This document shows, piece after piece, positions 17,439 to 25,491 of a stretch of DNA of 28,493 nt (the first letter of the stretch is position 1; each line of letters begins with the position of its first letter). A program made the position numbers and the translations under genes. This stretch comes from Caryophanales bacterium UBA4951 (lineage in GTDB: Bacteria; Bacillota_I; Bacilli_A; RFN20; CAG-826): positions 1 to 28,493 of the forward strand of contig DHAP01000050.1 of the NCBI GenBank assembly GCA_002397465.1, given 5' to 3'. The notes beneath the pieces were generated by a model. That model searched no databases. It worked only from the letters and a program-made list of their open reading frames with translations, and was not told the origin of the DNA.

Positions 17439-17763
17439 CGTCCTTGCTATAGATTAGCTTTTCGCTGGATTTGATCGATTCGATAAAACCGCTCCTCTTC
17501 GATTTAGAGGAGCTTTTTATGGCGTCGATTGGCTTTCCTAATCTCGCTTGAAGGCGAAAGGAGTATTCGGCCAGTTCTTTTTCATTCATGGTTCCATCAT
17601 GGATGACATGGATGTCGATATCACTATTTCCTTTGGCCTTTCCATCAGCGTATGAGCCAAATAAAAACACCTTCAGTATCTTCTCTTCTTTTTTCGACTC
17701 CTCTTCCACTGCCTTTATTATTCTATCCGGTGAAAGGGTGCCGCTTTTTCTAAACGAAAACAT
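17422..17763 (-). CDS. minimal nucleotidyltransferase (MNT-type)
   Basis: A 113-residue protein with the compact Pol-beta nucleotidyltransferase core: VFLFGSYADGKAKGNSDIDIHV, with Gly36-Ser37 and the metal-binding Asp48/Asp50. MNT proteins often form HEPN-MNT toxin-antitoxin pairs in which MNT adds AMP to the HEPN toxin. No HEPN gene is next to it here; the upstream neighbour is a DNA glycosylase. GAGGAGT lies 5-6 bases before the ATG. The gene overlaps the end of the permease gene, and the permease's terminator hairpin lies within its codons. It could instead be an orphan antibiotic-type nucleotidyltransferase. Confidence 0.75.
   Translation of the reverse strand: MFSFRKSGTLSPDRIIKAVEEESKKEEKILKVFLFGSYADGKAKGNSDIDIHVIHDGTMNEKELAEYSFRLQARLGKPIDAIKSSSKSKRSGFIESIKSSEKLIYSKDAKRAS
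17491..17518 (+). terminator. permease terminator inside the opposite gene
   Basis: GCTCCTCT-TCGATTT-AGAGGAGC forms a perfect 8-bp stem followed by TTTTT on the plus strand, 53 bp past the permease stop. It lies wholly within codons of the nucleotidyltransferase gene on the minus strand. Confidence 0.85.
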
Positions 17764-17871
17764 CGCTCACTCCTCTTTATTAACCTATGTAGCCATTAGA
17801 CCATTTATAGACACGGAAAGAAAGCCAAAGAGGCTATTTTCCGGCACATTTACAATCTTTTGCCCTTTTGT

Positions 17872-18369
17872 TTATTTCTTCAGTAAAACATTAGACCAAC
17901 TATCGTATAGGTCCTTCAATGAGCAGGCTGCGTTCGCGGGGCTCGTCGAAGGAAGTATTTGGTAAGGCAAGTCATAACTGCCGCTCAGATATTTAATGTA
18001 TAAGGCCCCAGCCTTTTTGCCATTAAGAACCACCATTTTTATCGGAGCCTTTATCAAAGAAAGATCAACTGGCTTAACATTCTTGATCGATGAGTCGCTT
18101 GAAGAGATGATGTCGCACGTTTCGATGACGTCATATAACGCCAATTTGTGTGCATAGACAAACTCTTTCTTCTCGTCTAGAGACACTGGCTTTTTCTCAT
18201 TGAACACCATAGATAGAACATCATAAAAACGGTTCAGCGGATTGGCGTAATAAAAGGCTTCCTCTCGGCTCTTAACAGAAGGGAAAGAACCTAGAATCAG
18301 TATTTCCGCATCCCTTTGATAACATGGAGGGAACGTATGGCTCACATGGGAGGCTTTTGCTTTGCTCAT
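17872..18369 (-). CDS. family 6 uracil-DNA glycosylase-fold (hypoxanthine-DNA glycosylase)
   Basis: A 165-residue protein of the UDG superfamily. Motif I is LGSFPSVKSREEAFYYANPLNRFY (residues 26-49) and motif II is LPSTSPANA near residue 140. The GSFPS start and the FYY.NP.NRF signature fit the hypoxanthine-DNA glycosylase family (UDG family 6), which removes deaminated adenine from DNA. The protein acts in base excision repair in the cytoplasm. It begins 42 bp after the sbcC stop in the same direction, so a DNA repair operon sbcD-sbcC-glycosylase is likely. GGTGAT upstream is a modest ribosome binding site. A nested hairpin at about 17817-17846 (CGGAAA/TTTCCG arms around AGCC/GGCT) lies downstream. 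Confidence 0.85.
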   Translation of the reverse strand: MSKAKASHVSHTFPPCYQRDAEILILGSFPSVKSREEAFYYANPLNRFYDVLSMVFNEKKPVSLDEKKEFVYAHKLALYDVIETCDIISSSDSSIKNVKPVDLSLIKAPIKMVVLNGKKAGALYIKYLSGSYDLPYQILPSTSPANAACSLKDLYDSWSNVLLKK

Positions 18370-18411
18370 AGCTTTATCACCATTCTAAACAAGAACTGAT
18401 TAGCACGTGTT

Positions 18412-21400
18412 TCATTCTAGATGGCAGCTTATCGATGAGCCTTGCTGGCCTTTGCTGACATTGATCTGAGCAGGGATTTTATCCTTGAGCGACTCAACGT
18501 GGGAGATGATTCCGATAAGGCGGTGATTGTTGTTGGACAAGCCAGTCAATATCTTGACCGCCAAAGCAAGGCTTTCAGGATCCAAAGAACCGAAGCCTTC
18601 GTCGATGAACATGCTGTCAAGTTCGATGCCGCCGGCCTTTTGCTGAATGACTTCCGATAATGACAAGGCTAGTGAAAGCGAAGCCATGAACGATTCGCCT
18701 CCTGACAAAGAAGAAGCCGGTCTGCTCTTTCCTGTCTCGTAATCGAGAACATCGACATCAAGGCCAAAGTCCCCTCTGTTATTTTGCGGGGCCTCTCTTC
18801 TAAGGAGCGTATAACGTCCGTCGCTCATGACCTGGAACTTTTTGGAGGCGTTGGCCAGAATCTCATCGAAAATCTGGGCTTGGTAATAAACCTCAAAGTC
18901 GATATGGGCCGTCCCGCCCGTCAGTTTTCCATTCGCGGTTTGGGCGAGCCTGTGAATCATCGTGGCCTTCTCAAGAAGGTCTTTTGAGAGATCGTAACTG
19001 CTCTTGATCTTTTTCAACGTCTCGGCGTTGGCCTGAATCTTGCCTGATAGTTCCGCGACTGCATCAGCGTCATTTTTCGCTTCTTCCGAAGCCATAGCTT
19101 CTTCGGATGCGAAATTGTCGGTCGGCTGGACCGTCAGTTTGTCATAGCCTTTCTTTTGGCCATCTTCGACCAAGCCGCTTAGTCTCTCGATGCCGCTATT
19201 ACGACTTCGGGCTTCTTCTTGGCGTTTTCTCAATATCTCTTCTGGAAGCGCGGCCTTTTGAGCCTCTGACAAATCTACGAAATGATATTTGGCCAATAAG
19301 GCCATGAAATCATTTTCTTCTTTCTGCAACAAGGACACTTTAAGCGGCAACGCTTCATTGTTCTCATCTTTGGCTTGTCTCAATGAAGCGACTTTCCCAG
19401 AGATTTCCGTGAGGTTCTTCTCTAGGTTCTTTTCATCTTGCCCCAAACTGAATAGACGGGCCCCTATCGTATTCAGTCTGCCTTCGACTTCATCCTTTGA
19501 AAGTCCTTTGGTGTCTTTCTCCAAACCATTCTTCTCGGTCATGATCTTGCCGACTTCATTGTTGGATTCCGCGAGCGAGGAAGAGGCTTTGTTCGTCTCG
19601 TCTTGTTTTTTCTTTATCGATTCAGCGAGAGCAGACTGCCTTTTGATGTCTTCGACATGTTTTTCTTTTTTGGCCTTAGCTGCCAATAAGGCCTCATTGG
19701 CTATCTTAAAGGCTTCATCAAGCGCCATGTTGGAGCTTCTGACGTCATCTTCAAGAGAGTCCAGCGAGGATTCTTTATTGAGGGCTTTTTTGGCGGAGGC
19801 CAATAAGGCCGCTTTTTTCTCCTCATAGACCCCTAGCTGTTTTTGGGCCTCGCCGCTTAATCTTGTCGTCTCAAGTTTGGCTTGCTCGGCTTTTTTGCTC
19901 AAAGCGTCGATCTCGTCTTTTGTTTTGACGCCTTCGACTTTATGGGCCAAATGAGGATGCTCGGTCGACCCACAGACTGGGCAGGCCTCGCCACTCTTCA
20001 AAACCTCCGCCAAAACACCAGCCTGAGCCGATAGATAAAGGCTCAAAGCGTTCTGAGCCTCAGAGTTGATAGCCACATAGGCTCGTTCGGAGTTCACGTA
20101 GTTAGCTTGGATGGCCGTGACTGTCCTCTCACTCTCTTTCAAGGACGCGAAGTCATTTTGCAACGTCAATAAATCCGCCTTCTTGAGTTTGATGTCATTG
20201 AGGAGGCTCTCTTCCTTTTCCTCTTCGCCCTCATCGGCATATGAGTTTATTTTGATAGTCAGTTCATCCTGTTCTTTTTGGAGTTTCGTGGCTTCGCTTT
20301 GAACGGCGTCAAAAGATGACTTCTTTGTCGACTGCTCCGATAAGGCCTCAGTAAAACGAGCGTAAACCGCTTGTAAGTCATCAAGTTTCTTCTTAGATGA
20401 CTCCAAAGTGGCCTTTTCGCCCAATAAGTCCGCCTTTTCCTTTTCTAGCGCGCCATGCCGTTCATCATGAACTTTCTTTGTCTCATCATACGTTTTGTTG
20501 GCCTCTGGCAAGTCGATCGCCAAAGAGTCCTTTTTCTTTTCTAGCTCTTTGACCTCGTCTTTGGTTTTGTCCAAGGCTTTCGAAGAGCTGATGACTAATG
20601 CGGCATTGATGGCGGGTTCAACCGACTCCTCTTCTTCCTCATGCTCTTTCGCCTTCATCTGAAGTTCCTTCAACGAGGAAGAGGCGTTTAGGTAATCTTG
20701 GGCGTTTTTATTATCCACAAGGCTCTTTTGGTGTCTTAGGAGCATCTCTTGCTTGGCCTTTTCGCTTAAAGAGGCTTTGTCGAGCAAGGGCTTAAGGTTT
20801 TCTTGATTTTGTTCTATAGAGCTCTCGCAAAGAGAGAGCATTTCATCATAATGGTCGATGGCCTCGTCTTGTTTCAGCAAATTGGCTAATTCTATTGGCC
20901 CATCTTGAATTGATTGGAACAGTCCGATTATCTGGTGGTTCTGGCCCTCAACGACAGCCTGGCTGTCTTTGTCTTTTTCATTCAGGCTATCAATAAAAGC
21001 CTTTAGGTCATATGTTTTAAGGATCTTTCTGAAAATGGCCTGTCGTTCTGAGGTTTGGGCATTGATGAGTTTGCTGAAATCGCCTTGGGCAATCATCATC
21101 GTGTTCTCAAACTCTTCTTTCGTGAGCCCGATGATCTCGGCTATTTTGGCTTTGGCCACATTGATGTTTGTGATGGGGCTGAAGTCAGGACCCGTCAATT
21201 CAACAGTCGGGTTTTTGTGAGCCAATCCAACCCCATTCTTTTTAAGGATGTATTGGTCTGGCGTTCTTGCGATCAGGTATTCCTTGCCATGATAAAGAAA
21301 GGAGAGGCTGACGGAAGTCTGAACGTCAGGGCTCGCGAATTGGCTTCTTAAGGAAAAGTTTTTCCTATAGCCGCCTGACGGCTCGTTATAAAGGGCATAA

Positions 21401-21543
21401 CAAATCGCGTCGAAAATCGTGGTCTTCCCAGCTCCGGTCGGCCCTTCGATCAAGAAGAGTCGGTCACCGAATTTGGTGAAGTCCACGCTGACGGAATCTT
21501 TATATGGACCGAAGGCCGTCATCTTCAAAAGCAATGGTTTCAT
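18412..21543 (-). CDS. sbcC: exonuclease subunit SbcC (Rad50-like ATPase)
   Basis: A 1043-residue SMC-like ATPase. With SbcD it cuts hairpins and opens blocked DNA ends. Walker A is GPTGAGKTT (Lys40). Long coiled-coil arms rich in Glu, Lys and Ala surround a zinc hook CPVC (Cys521, Cys524). The ABC signature LSGGES is at 946-951 and Walker B with the catalytic Glu is at FIDEGF (Asp981, Glu982). The ATG at 21543 has GAGGAG 8 bases upstream, inside the last codons of sbcD, whose stop is 2 bp away. The length is typical. Confidence 0.97.
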   Translation of the reverse strand: MKPLLLKMTAFGPYKDSVSVDFTKFGDRLFLIEGPTGAGKTTIFDAICYALYNEPSGGYRKNFSLRSQFASPDVQTSVSLSFLYHGKEYLIARTPDQYILKKNGVGLAHKNPTVELTGPDFSPITNINVAKAKIAEIIGLTKEEFENTMMIAQGDFSKLINAQTSERQAIFRKILKTYDLKAFIDSLNEKDKDSQAVVEGQNHQIIGLFQSIQDGPIELANLLKQDEAIDHYDEMLSLCESSIEQNQENLKPLLDKASLSEKAKQEMLLRHQKSLVDNKNAQDYLNASSSLKELQMKAKEHEEEEESVEPAINAALVISSSKALDKTKDEVKELEKKKDSLAIDLPEANKTYDETKKVHDERHGALEKEKADLLGEKATLESSKKKLDDLQAVYARFTEALSEQSTKKSSFDAVQSEATKLQKEQDELTIKINSYADEGEEEKEESLLNDIKLKKADLLTLQNDFASLKESERTVTAIQANYVNSERAYVAINSEAQNALSLYLSAQAGVLAEVLKSGEACPVCGSTEHPHLAHKVEGVKTKDEIDALSKKAEQAKLETTRLSGEAQKQLGVYEEKKAALLASAKKALNKESSLDSLEDDVRSSNMALDEAFKIANEALLAAKAKKEKHVEDIKRQSALAESIKKKQDETNKASSSLAESNNEVGKIMTEKNGLEKDTKGLSKDEVEGRLNTIGARLFSLGQDEKNLEKNLTEISGKVASLRQAKDENNEALPLKVSLLQKEENDFMALLAKYHFVDLSEAQKAALPEEILRKRQEEARSRNSGIERLSGLVEDGQKKGYDKLTVQPTDNFASEEAMASEEAKNDADAVAELSGKIQANAETLKKIKSSYDLSKDLLEKATMIHRLAQTANGKLTGGTAHIDFEVYYQAQIFDEILANASKKFQVMSDGRYTLLRREAPQNNRGDFGLDVDVLDYETGKSRPASSLSGGESFMASLSLALSLSEVIQQKAGGIELDSMFIDEGFGSLDPESLALAVKILTGLSNNNHRLIGIISHVESLKDKIPAQINVSKGQQGSSISCHLE

Positions 21544-21545
21544 CG

Positions 21546-22670
21546 TTATTTCTCCTCTTTCTCGCCGAGTAAGCCATGAACGATCTTAATTTGTTCTTCG
21601 CTTAAGGGCTCGCCATTCTGCGAAAGATAGAAATCACTGAAGAGCTTTTCTTTTGAGACGTGCTCGATATCCGCCACATGCATGTCGGGCAGGCTACTTT
21701 CGTGAGACGAATAATCGACCCAGGCGGCATAAGGGTATTTGATCTTTAGTTTAGCCATAGGGTCTTCAACTAATGACTTGTCGTCTAATAAGGCAAAAAC
21801 ATAGGCGTTTTTGTCGCCATCGGCTTGAAGAATCTCCTCCAAAGTCCCCTTCATCAACACGACATCGTGTAAGAAATGGATCGGTTTAGTCGAATATGTC
21901 ACGTTCTTCTTCTCGGCGTTGATGATGGTGAAGGATTTCTCGCTTGAGGCCTCGTCGCGGTGATACTTCAAGATGGATCCCGCATAACGGGCGTTTTTCG
22001 CGACGTTCTGGGCTTTGTGGATGTGCCCGAGAGCCACGAAGTCAAAGTCCTTGAACAAAGAGGCGTCAACCGAGGCCACATCCCCTACCGCCTCGCCGTC
22101 TTCGCTAAGAAGTTCCTCCGAACCGCCGACGAGAAGTTTCCCATTGAAAGGAAAGACCGCCTGATGGGCCAAGAGGATATTCGTCTTTTTGGTGTCGATG
22201 TTCATTCTGCCAAGCACTTCTTTGATGGCCTCAGAAGTTCCTTTGGCGGCGGTTTCAAAAGCTTCATTCACGTCCAATGAACGGATGAATGGCAATTGAT
22301 AGATCATAACGTCATCACCCAAAGGAATCGGGGTCAATGATTCTTCGACCCTCGTGACGATGTGGATCTTTTCCGCTTCAAAAACAGCTTTCCCGAAATG
22401 AAGCTTGTCCGCGGAATCATGGTTGCCAGAGATAATGAAAACCTCGATTCCCAAAGCGTGGAGTTTGGCTAAGAATTCATCATACAGGACGGTTGCTTCA
22501 GCTGATGGCACCGAGGAATCATAGATATCGCCACATAAAAAGCAGGCATCGAGTTTTTCTTCTTTGATCAAATCCAGAGCCTGCTCCAAAACATACCGCT
22601 GGTCAGCGATCAATGAATACTCTTTGAGACGTTTCCCTAGATGTAAATCGCTCAGCTGCAAGATACGCAT
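21546..22670 (-). CDS. sbcD: exonuclease subunit SbcD (Mre11-like phosphoesterase)
   Basis: A 374-residue calcineurin-like phosphoesterase, the nuclease partner of SbcC. Metal-binding motifs are in order: SDLHLG (Asp8, His10), CGDIYD (Asp48), SGNHDS (Asn83, His84), LLAHQAVF and VALGHIHKAQ. The C-terminal region is the variable capping domain. The ATG at 22670 has GGGGAG 5 bases upstream, and a TATAAT lies about 40 bp upstream. It is the first gene of the operon with sbcC. Confidence 0.96.
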   Translation of the reverse strand: MRILQLSDLHLGKRLKEYSLIADQRYVLEQALDLIKEEKLDACFLCGDIYDSSVPSAEATVLYDEFLAKLHALGIEVFIISGNHDSADKLHFGKAVFEAEKIHIVTRVEESLTPIPLGDDVMIYQLPFIRSLDVNEAFETAAKGTSEAIKEVLGRMNIDTKKTNILLAHQAVFPFNGKLLVGGSEELLSEDGEAVGDVASVDASLFKDFDFVALGHIHKAQNVAKNARYAGSILKYHRDEASSEKSFTIINAEKKNVTYSTKPIHFLHDVVLMKGTLEEILQADGDKNAYVFALLDDKSLVEDPMAKLKIKYPYAAWVDYSSHESSLPDMHVADIEHVSKEKLFSDFYLSQNGEPLSEEQIKIVHGLLGEKEEK

Positions 22671-22708
22671 AGGACTCCCCTTCTATCAATTTAGAAAATT
22701 GTTTTTAT

Positions 22709-22714
22709 ATTATA
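22709..22714 (-). promoter_or_regulatory. -10 box of the sbcDC operon
   Basis: An exact TATAAT on the minus strand lies 38 bp before the sbcD ATG. No clear -35 is seen at the expected distance (TGACA sequences lie 22 or more bp upstream). Confidence 0.4.
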
Positions 22715-22719
22715 GAAGA

Positions 22720-23095
22720 ATACGCTTCCCATTTCTTGTCATTGTCACACTTTGGGCAAACTTTCAATTTTCTCAAGAAAACTCAATGTGTTAAAAAGAA
22801 CATAGATTCCATCGCGCTTTCGAAGTCATCATCTAAAGCTTTTGCCCCACATGAAAAATTTTCATTCTCGTCAACCATATCTCCTTGGATAGCACCATAG
22901 CGTATTCCATTTCAAAAATACTATTTTTGTTTATTATCCAGCTTTGAAATCAACTTCCAGAGCAGCGATTTCTTCTCGCGCGCCAAATGCGAAACGGCTT
23001 ACTGCCAGCATGGCAAGGTTCTTCGAAAGCCATCCCCTTGAGACGGAAGGCACACCAAAAAGCGCTTCCGAGAAGAAGGAGGCACTGCTGTGGTA
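22720..23095 (-). other. intergenic stretch without a recognisable gene
   Basis: About 375 bp between the sbcD promoter and the stop of the TenpN-like pseudogene. I see no coding frame with a ribosome binding site. It contains an A/T-only hairpin (CAAAAAT-ACT-ATTTTTG, 22913-22929) of no clear role. It marks the border between the repair operon and the toxin island. Confidence 0.5.
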
Positions 23096-23568
23096 TTAGC
23101 GATTATCGAGCGGAGGGAGGCCCAGCTCTTTTCGGAAATATTTGAGAGTACAATAATCGAATTTTTCCATCTGATAGGCGAACTTGATGGGGTCGGAGGC
23201 GTATTTGACGTAATTACGGACAAAGGCTTCGAATTGTTTGACGATAAGCCTGATATGGGAGGTGAGTTCCATGTATTCGAGATGATCAACGTAACCGACT
23301 GATCCGATGAATTCGGGGTCGTTCACGATGACGGCTTTTGTGTAGTCGATCGCCGTCGAGGCTTCGCTCGTTCTCCCCGTCTTCGCAAACTTGAAGCAAT
23401 AGGGATGGCGGACGGTCGTCCGGAAAGGAATGGCAAAACGATTGCCATCGATCAAGACGACCAAAACGACATAAGGCCTTCTTGACTTGCTCTCGAGCTC
23501 CGGATAGGAGGAAGGAGGGTAGGACTTGTAGAAATCGGGGAATAAAAGATTAAGTGTGATTTGTCCAT
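23096..23568 (-). pseudogene. TenpN-like type III toxin, one-base frameshift after the start
   Basis: Read from 23464 downward the frame is intact to a TAA at 23096. Upstream it stays open and recognisable (ITLNLLFPDFYKSYP, YPELE, RRPYVVLVVLIDGNRFAIPF, HPYCFKF, IDYTKAVIVND), a pattern I recall from TenpN-type endoribonuclease toxins. However, no ATG, GTG or TTG starts that frame before codon 36. The only suitable ATG (23568) is one base out of frame. Adding one A to the AAA at 23560-23562 gives MDKITLNLLFPDFY and exactly 157 codons. A terminator-like hairpin just upstream fits the type III layout of antitoxin RNA, terminator, toxin gene. A sequencing error is an alternative to true inactivation. 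No Shine-Dalgarno precedes the ATG. Confidence 0.6.
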
Positions 23569-23573
23569 AAGAA

Positions 23574-23604
23574 TGAAAAGAGGGAGCCCGAAGGTTCCTC
23601 TTCT
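23574..23604 (-). terminator. hairpin before the TenpN-like gene
   Basis: On the minus strand AAGAGG and CCTCTT arms enclose GGAACC-TTCG-GGCTCC (one A-C mismatch), followed by TTTTCATTC. It lies 6 bp upstream of the toxin ATG, the place of the partial terminator in type III toxin-antitoxin loci. Confidence 0.55.
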
Positions 23605-23731
23605 CTTTTGGGATTTCTTTTTCCGGTGTTACCCTCGCACCGCATCGACACCGTCATAATACCTGAAAAATCGTCATCGTCAAGGGAGCCTTATTCGCAT
23701 CGAAGTCTCTCGTTTCCCATTGAAACCACCA

Positions 23732-23748
23732 CCCAAATCACCCCCCAG
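23732..23748 (-). repeat. 17-bp G-rich element, copy 1
   Basis: On the minus strand CTGGGGGGTGATTTGGG, identical to 25425-25441. It lies just past the T tract of the terminator of the small gene at 23815-24192. G runs continue after it (TGGTGG). Confidence 0.9.
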
Positions 23749-23750
23749 CA

Positions 23751-23775
23751 AGAAAAGGGGAGAGATGAACTCCCC
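23751..23775 (-). terminator. terminator of the small gene at 23815-24192
   Basis: GGGGAG-TTCATCT-CTCCCC forms a 6-bp GC-rich stem followed by TTTTCTT on the minus strand, 40 bp after the stop codon. Confidence 0.8.
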
Positions 23776-23814
23776 CTATCTTGTCGGCGAAGAAAAATTA
23801 CACCTGAAGGACAA

Positions 23815-24192
23815 TTAGAATTCCTTCATATCCTCCTCAGCCCGGTTGACGACGACGAAGCTCCCGTCGTTGATGGCCTTCAGCCTCGAGAGGAGTTCCG
23901 AAACAAGGTCAGAGAGCTTCCCTTTGATCGTTGAGGCGTAGCCTTTGTCGAAATAGAGGGGCTGCTCGTGGGAGTTTTCGCTGAAGCAGCCGGAATAGAG
24001 CGACTCGATCTCCCTCTCGAGCCTGGCGACCTCGGGATCGCGGTCGATCACCGGGACCCCCGTGATGAGTTTGATCCCACCGAAGGGCCCTTTCTCCCCT
24101 TTTCTTGCGGGGAGGATATCCTTGAAGATCGGCCCGTCGAGGTATTCGAGCTGAACGTAGATGATCGTCTGACTTTGTTTATTCTTTCCCAT
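23815..24192 (-). CDS. unknown small protein, paralog of the gene at 25492-25833
   Basis: A 125-residue soluble protein of no family known to me. The C-terminal half matches the product of 25492-25833 in an ungapped stretch of about 60 residues with about 31 identities by hand count. Shared landmarks are LER(E/Q)I, LYS.CF, NSH, FDK, IK.KL and DGSF. The N-terminal part (YVQLEYLDGPIF) is a likely beta strand pair. The ATG at 24192 is chosen because AGGAG sits 8 bases upstream; the longer open frame to 24327 overlaps rhuM and is not supported. It starts 43 bp after the rhuM stop. The position behind a putative effector would suit an antitoxin or immunity protein, but this is a guess. Confidence 0.7.
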   Translation of the reverse strand: MGKNKQSQTIIYVQLEYLDGPIFKDILPARKGEKGPFGGIKLITGVPVIDRDPEVARLEREIESLYSGCFSENSHEQPLYFDKGYASTIKGKLSDLVSELLSRLKAINDGSFVVVNRAEEDMKEF

Positions 24193-24235
24193 GATTATCG
24201 CTCCTGATGGCAATGGGCCTGTCGTTTGGAAACTA

Positions 24236-25219
24236 TCATTTCTTTTTGACTGAATCCAGCGATTTACTGAGATAATCGAGATAGTCTTTCTCACCTGAAG
24301 AGAGGAGTCCCTTTTGGTAAAGATCATATTCCGCGTGAGCCTTCTCGAGGGCCGCTTCGTGGGAGACCAATCCCTTTCCAGAAAGAATGTCTTTGCGGGT
24401 CATCGTGAGAAAAGAATCCAGTTCTTTTGACCAGTCCTCCATGCTCATCGGGACTTGAGATAAAGCGTTGATCTCCGCCACATCGAGATAGGCTGAAACC
24501 AAACGATTCAACGCATCGAGTTCCGCGGGGGAAAGATAATTCTTGGCAATCTCGCTTTCTTCTTTCGTTGGTTCCACACCTGAAAAGGAGGTGAGACCCA
24601 TATGGCTTTTCTCGTGGTTAGCCCGGTCATAGACAATCTCTGCAGCCGTATGACCGCTGACGGCGTAATGCATCTTATTCTGGACCATCTTGAAGAAGGC
24701 ACGACTTGTTTCGGCTTTGGGGTCATAATCGACGCTCGTCGCGTAAATCGCCAAGACTTTTTGCCAAAAGACCTTTTCGCTCGAACGGATGTCCCTGATT
24801 TTGGCCAGGAGTTCTTCGAAGTAAACGCCCCCGCCAACATTCTTCATTCGCTCAACGTCCAAGGCATAGCCTTTTACCATATAGTTCTTTAGGGTTTGGG
24901 TGGCCCAGATTCGGAACTGGGTGCCTCGCTTGGACTTCACGCGATAACCCACCGCAACAATCATATCCAAAGAATAGTAAAAGACCTGATAATTTTTGCC
25001 GTCTTGGGCAGTAGTCAAGGATTCCTTGACAACTGAATCCGCAGAAAGTTCGCCATCTTTTAGAATATTGTTAATATGAAGCGAGATATTTTGCTTTGTC
25101 GTTTCAAAGAGTTTGGCCATTGCCATCTGAGTAAGCCAAACGTTTTCGTTTTCAAGACGGACGTCAATCTTGACTTGGCCGTCCTCACTTCGATAGATAA
25201 TAAGTTGAGATTGATCCAT
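24236..25219 (-). CDS. RhuM family protein
   Basis: A 327-residue member of the RhuM family (named after a Salmonella pathogenicity island gene; biochemical role unknown). The N-terminal part has the DNA-binding-like ENENVWLTQMAMAKLFETT and ISLHINNIL segments, followed by YYSLDMIVAVGYRVKSKRGTQFRIWATQ, the family hallmark. The C-terminal part contains AAEIVYDRAN and NHEKSHMGLTSF, a region sometimes compared with Fic/Doc proteins. The ATG at 25219 has AGGAG 7 bases upstream; an earlier ATG at 25252 lacks support. The Shine-Dalgarno is in a hairpin (25223-25249). RhuM genes often occur in variable islands beside restriction or toxin genes. Confidence 0.85.
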   Translation of the reverse strand: MDQSQLIIYRSEDGQVKIDVRLENENVWLTQMAMAKLFETTKQNISLHINNILKDGELSADSVVKESLTTAQDGKNYQVFYYSLDMIVAVGYRVKSKRGTQFRIWATQTLKNYMVKGYALDVERMKNVGGGVYFEELLAKIRDIRSSEKVFWQKVLAIYATSVDYDPKAETSRAFFKMVQNKMHYAVSGHTAAEIVYDRANHEKSHMGLTSFSGVEPTKEESEIAKNYLSPAELDALNRLVSAYLDVAEINALSQVPMSMEDWSKELDSFLTMTRKDILSGKGLVSHEAALEKAHAEYDLYQKGLLSSGEKDYLDYLSKSLDSVKKK

Positions 25220-25249
25220 AAAATCTCCTAAGAAGTCCAAGAAGGAGAT
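25220..25249 (-). promoter_or_regulatory. hairpin masking the rhuM ribosome binding site
   Basis: ATCTCCT (25249-25243, minus strand) is exactly complementary to AGGAGAT (25229-25223), which contains the Shine-Dalgarno. The loop is 13 nt and the ATG follows 3 bases after the stem. The pairing would close the ribosome binding site. Confidence 0.6.
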
Positions 25250-25424
25250 CAACCCGCTCGGTTCTTTGCTGATTTAATTTTACCATACGTATTAAGCCAT
25301 GAAGCGCAATGATTTTATGATCTTTATTAGGCTATCCCAATTCGTGAATTATAGGATTTTGAATTCATCAGGTGCTGTAAGGATTCGGCTAAAAAAGCTA
25401 CCATCCGCCCCTCCACACCGCCCC

Positions 25425-25441
25425 CCCAAATCACCCCCCAG
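25425..25441 (-). repeat. 17-bp G-rich element, copy 2
   Basis: Identical to 23732-23748. It abuts the terminator T tract of the gene at 25492-25833 and runs on into a longer G-rich stretch (GGGGGGGCGGTGTGGAGGGG) that could form a G-quadruplex on the minus strand. Confidence 0.9.
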
Positions 25442-25472
25442 AAAAGAAAAGGCCCGTCAAGAAAGGCAGGCC
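25441..25472 (-). terminator. terminator of the small gene at 25492-25833
   Basis: GGCCTG and CGGGCC form a 6-bp stem (one G-U) with a 10-nt loop, followed by TTTTCTTTTC on the minus strand, 19 bp after the stop codon. Confidence 0.65.
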
Positions 25473-25491
25473 CGAAACCATTTTCCTTGGC

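Noticed and set aside
22999..23302. ORFs on both strands overlapping the 3' end of the TenpN-like gene
   Set aside because: They are low-complexity shadows of the conserved toxin frame.
23540..23568. A separate short protein from the ATG at 23568 in its own frame
   Set aside because: That frame gives an unconserved peptide and has no Shine-Dalgarno; the shift back to the toxin frame explains it better.
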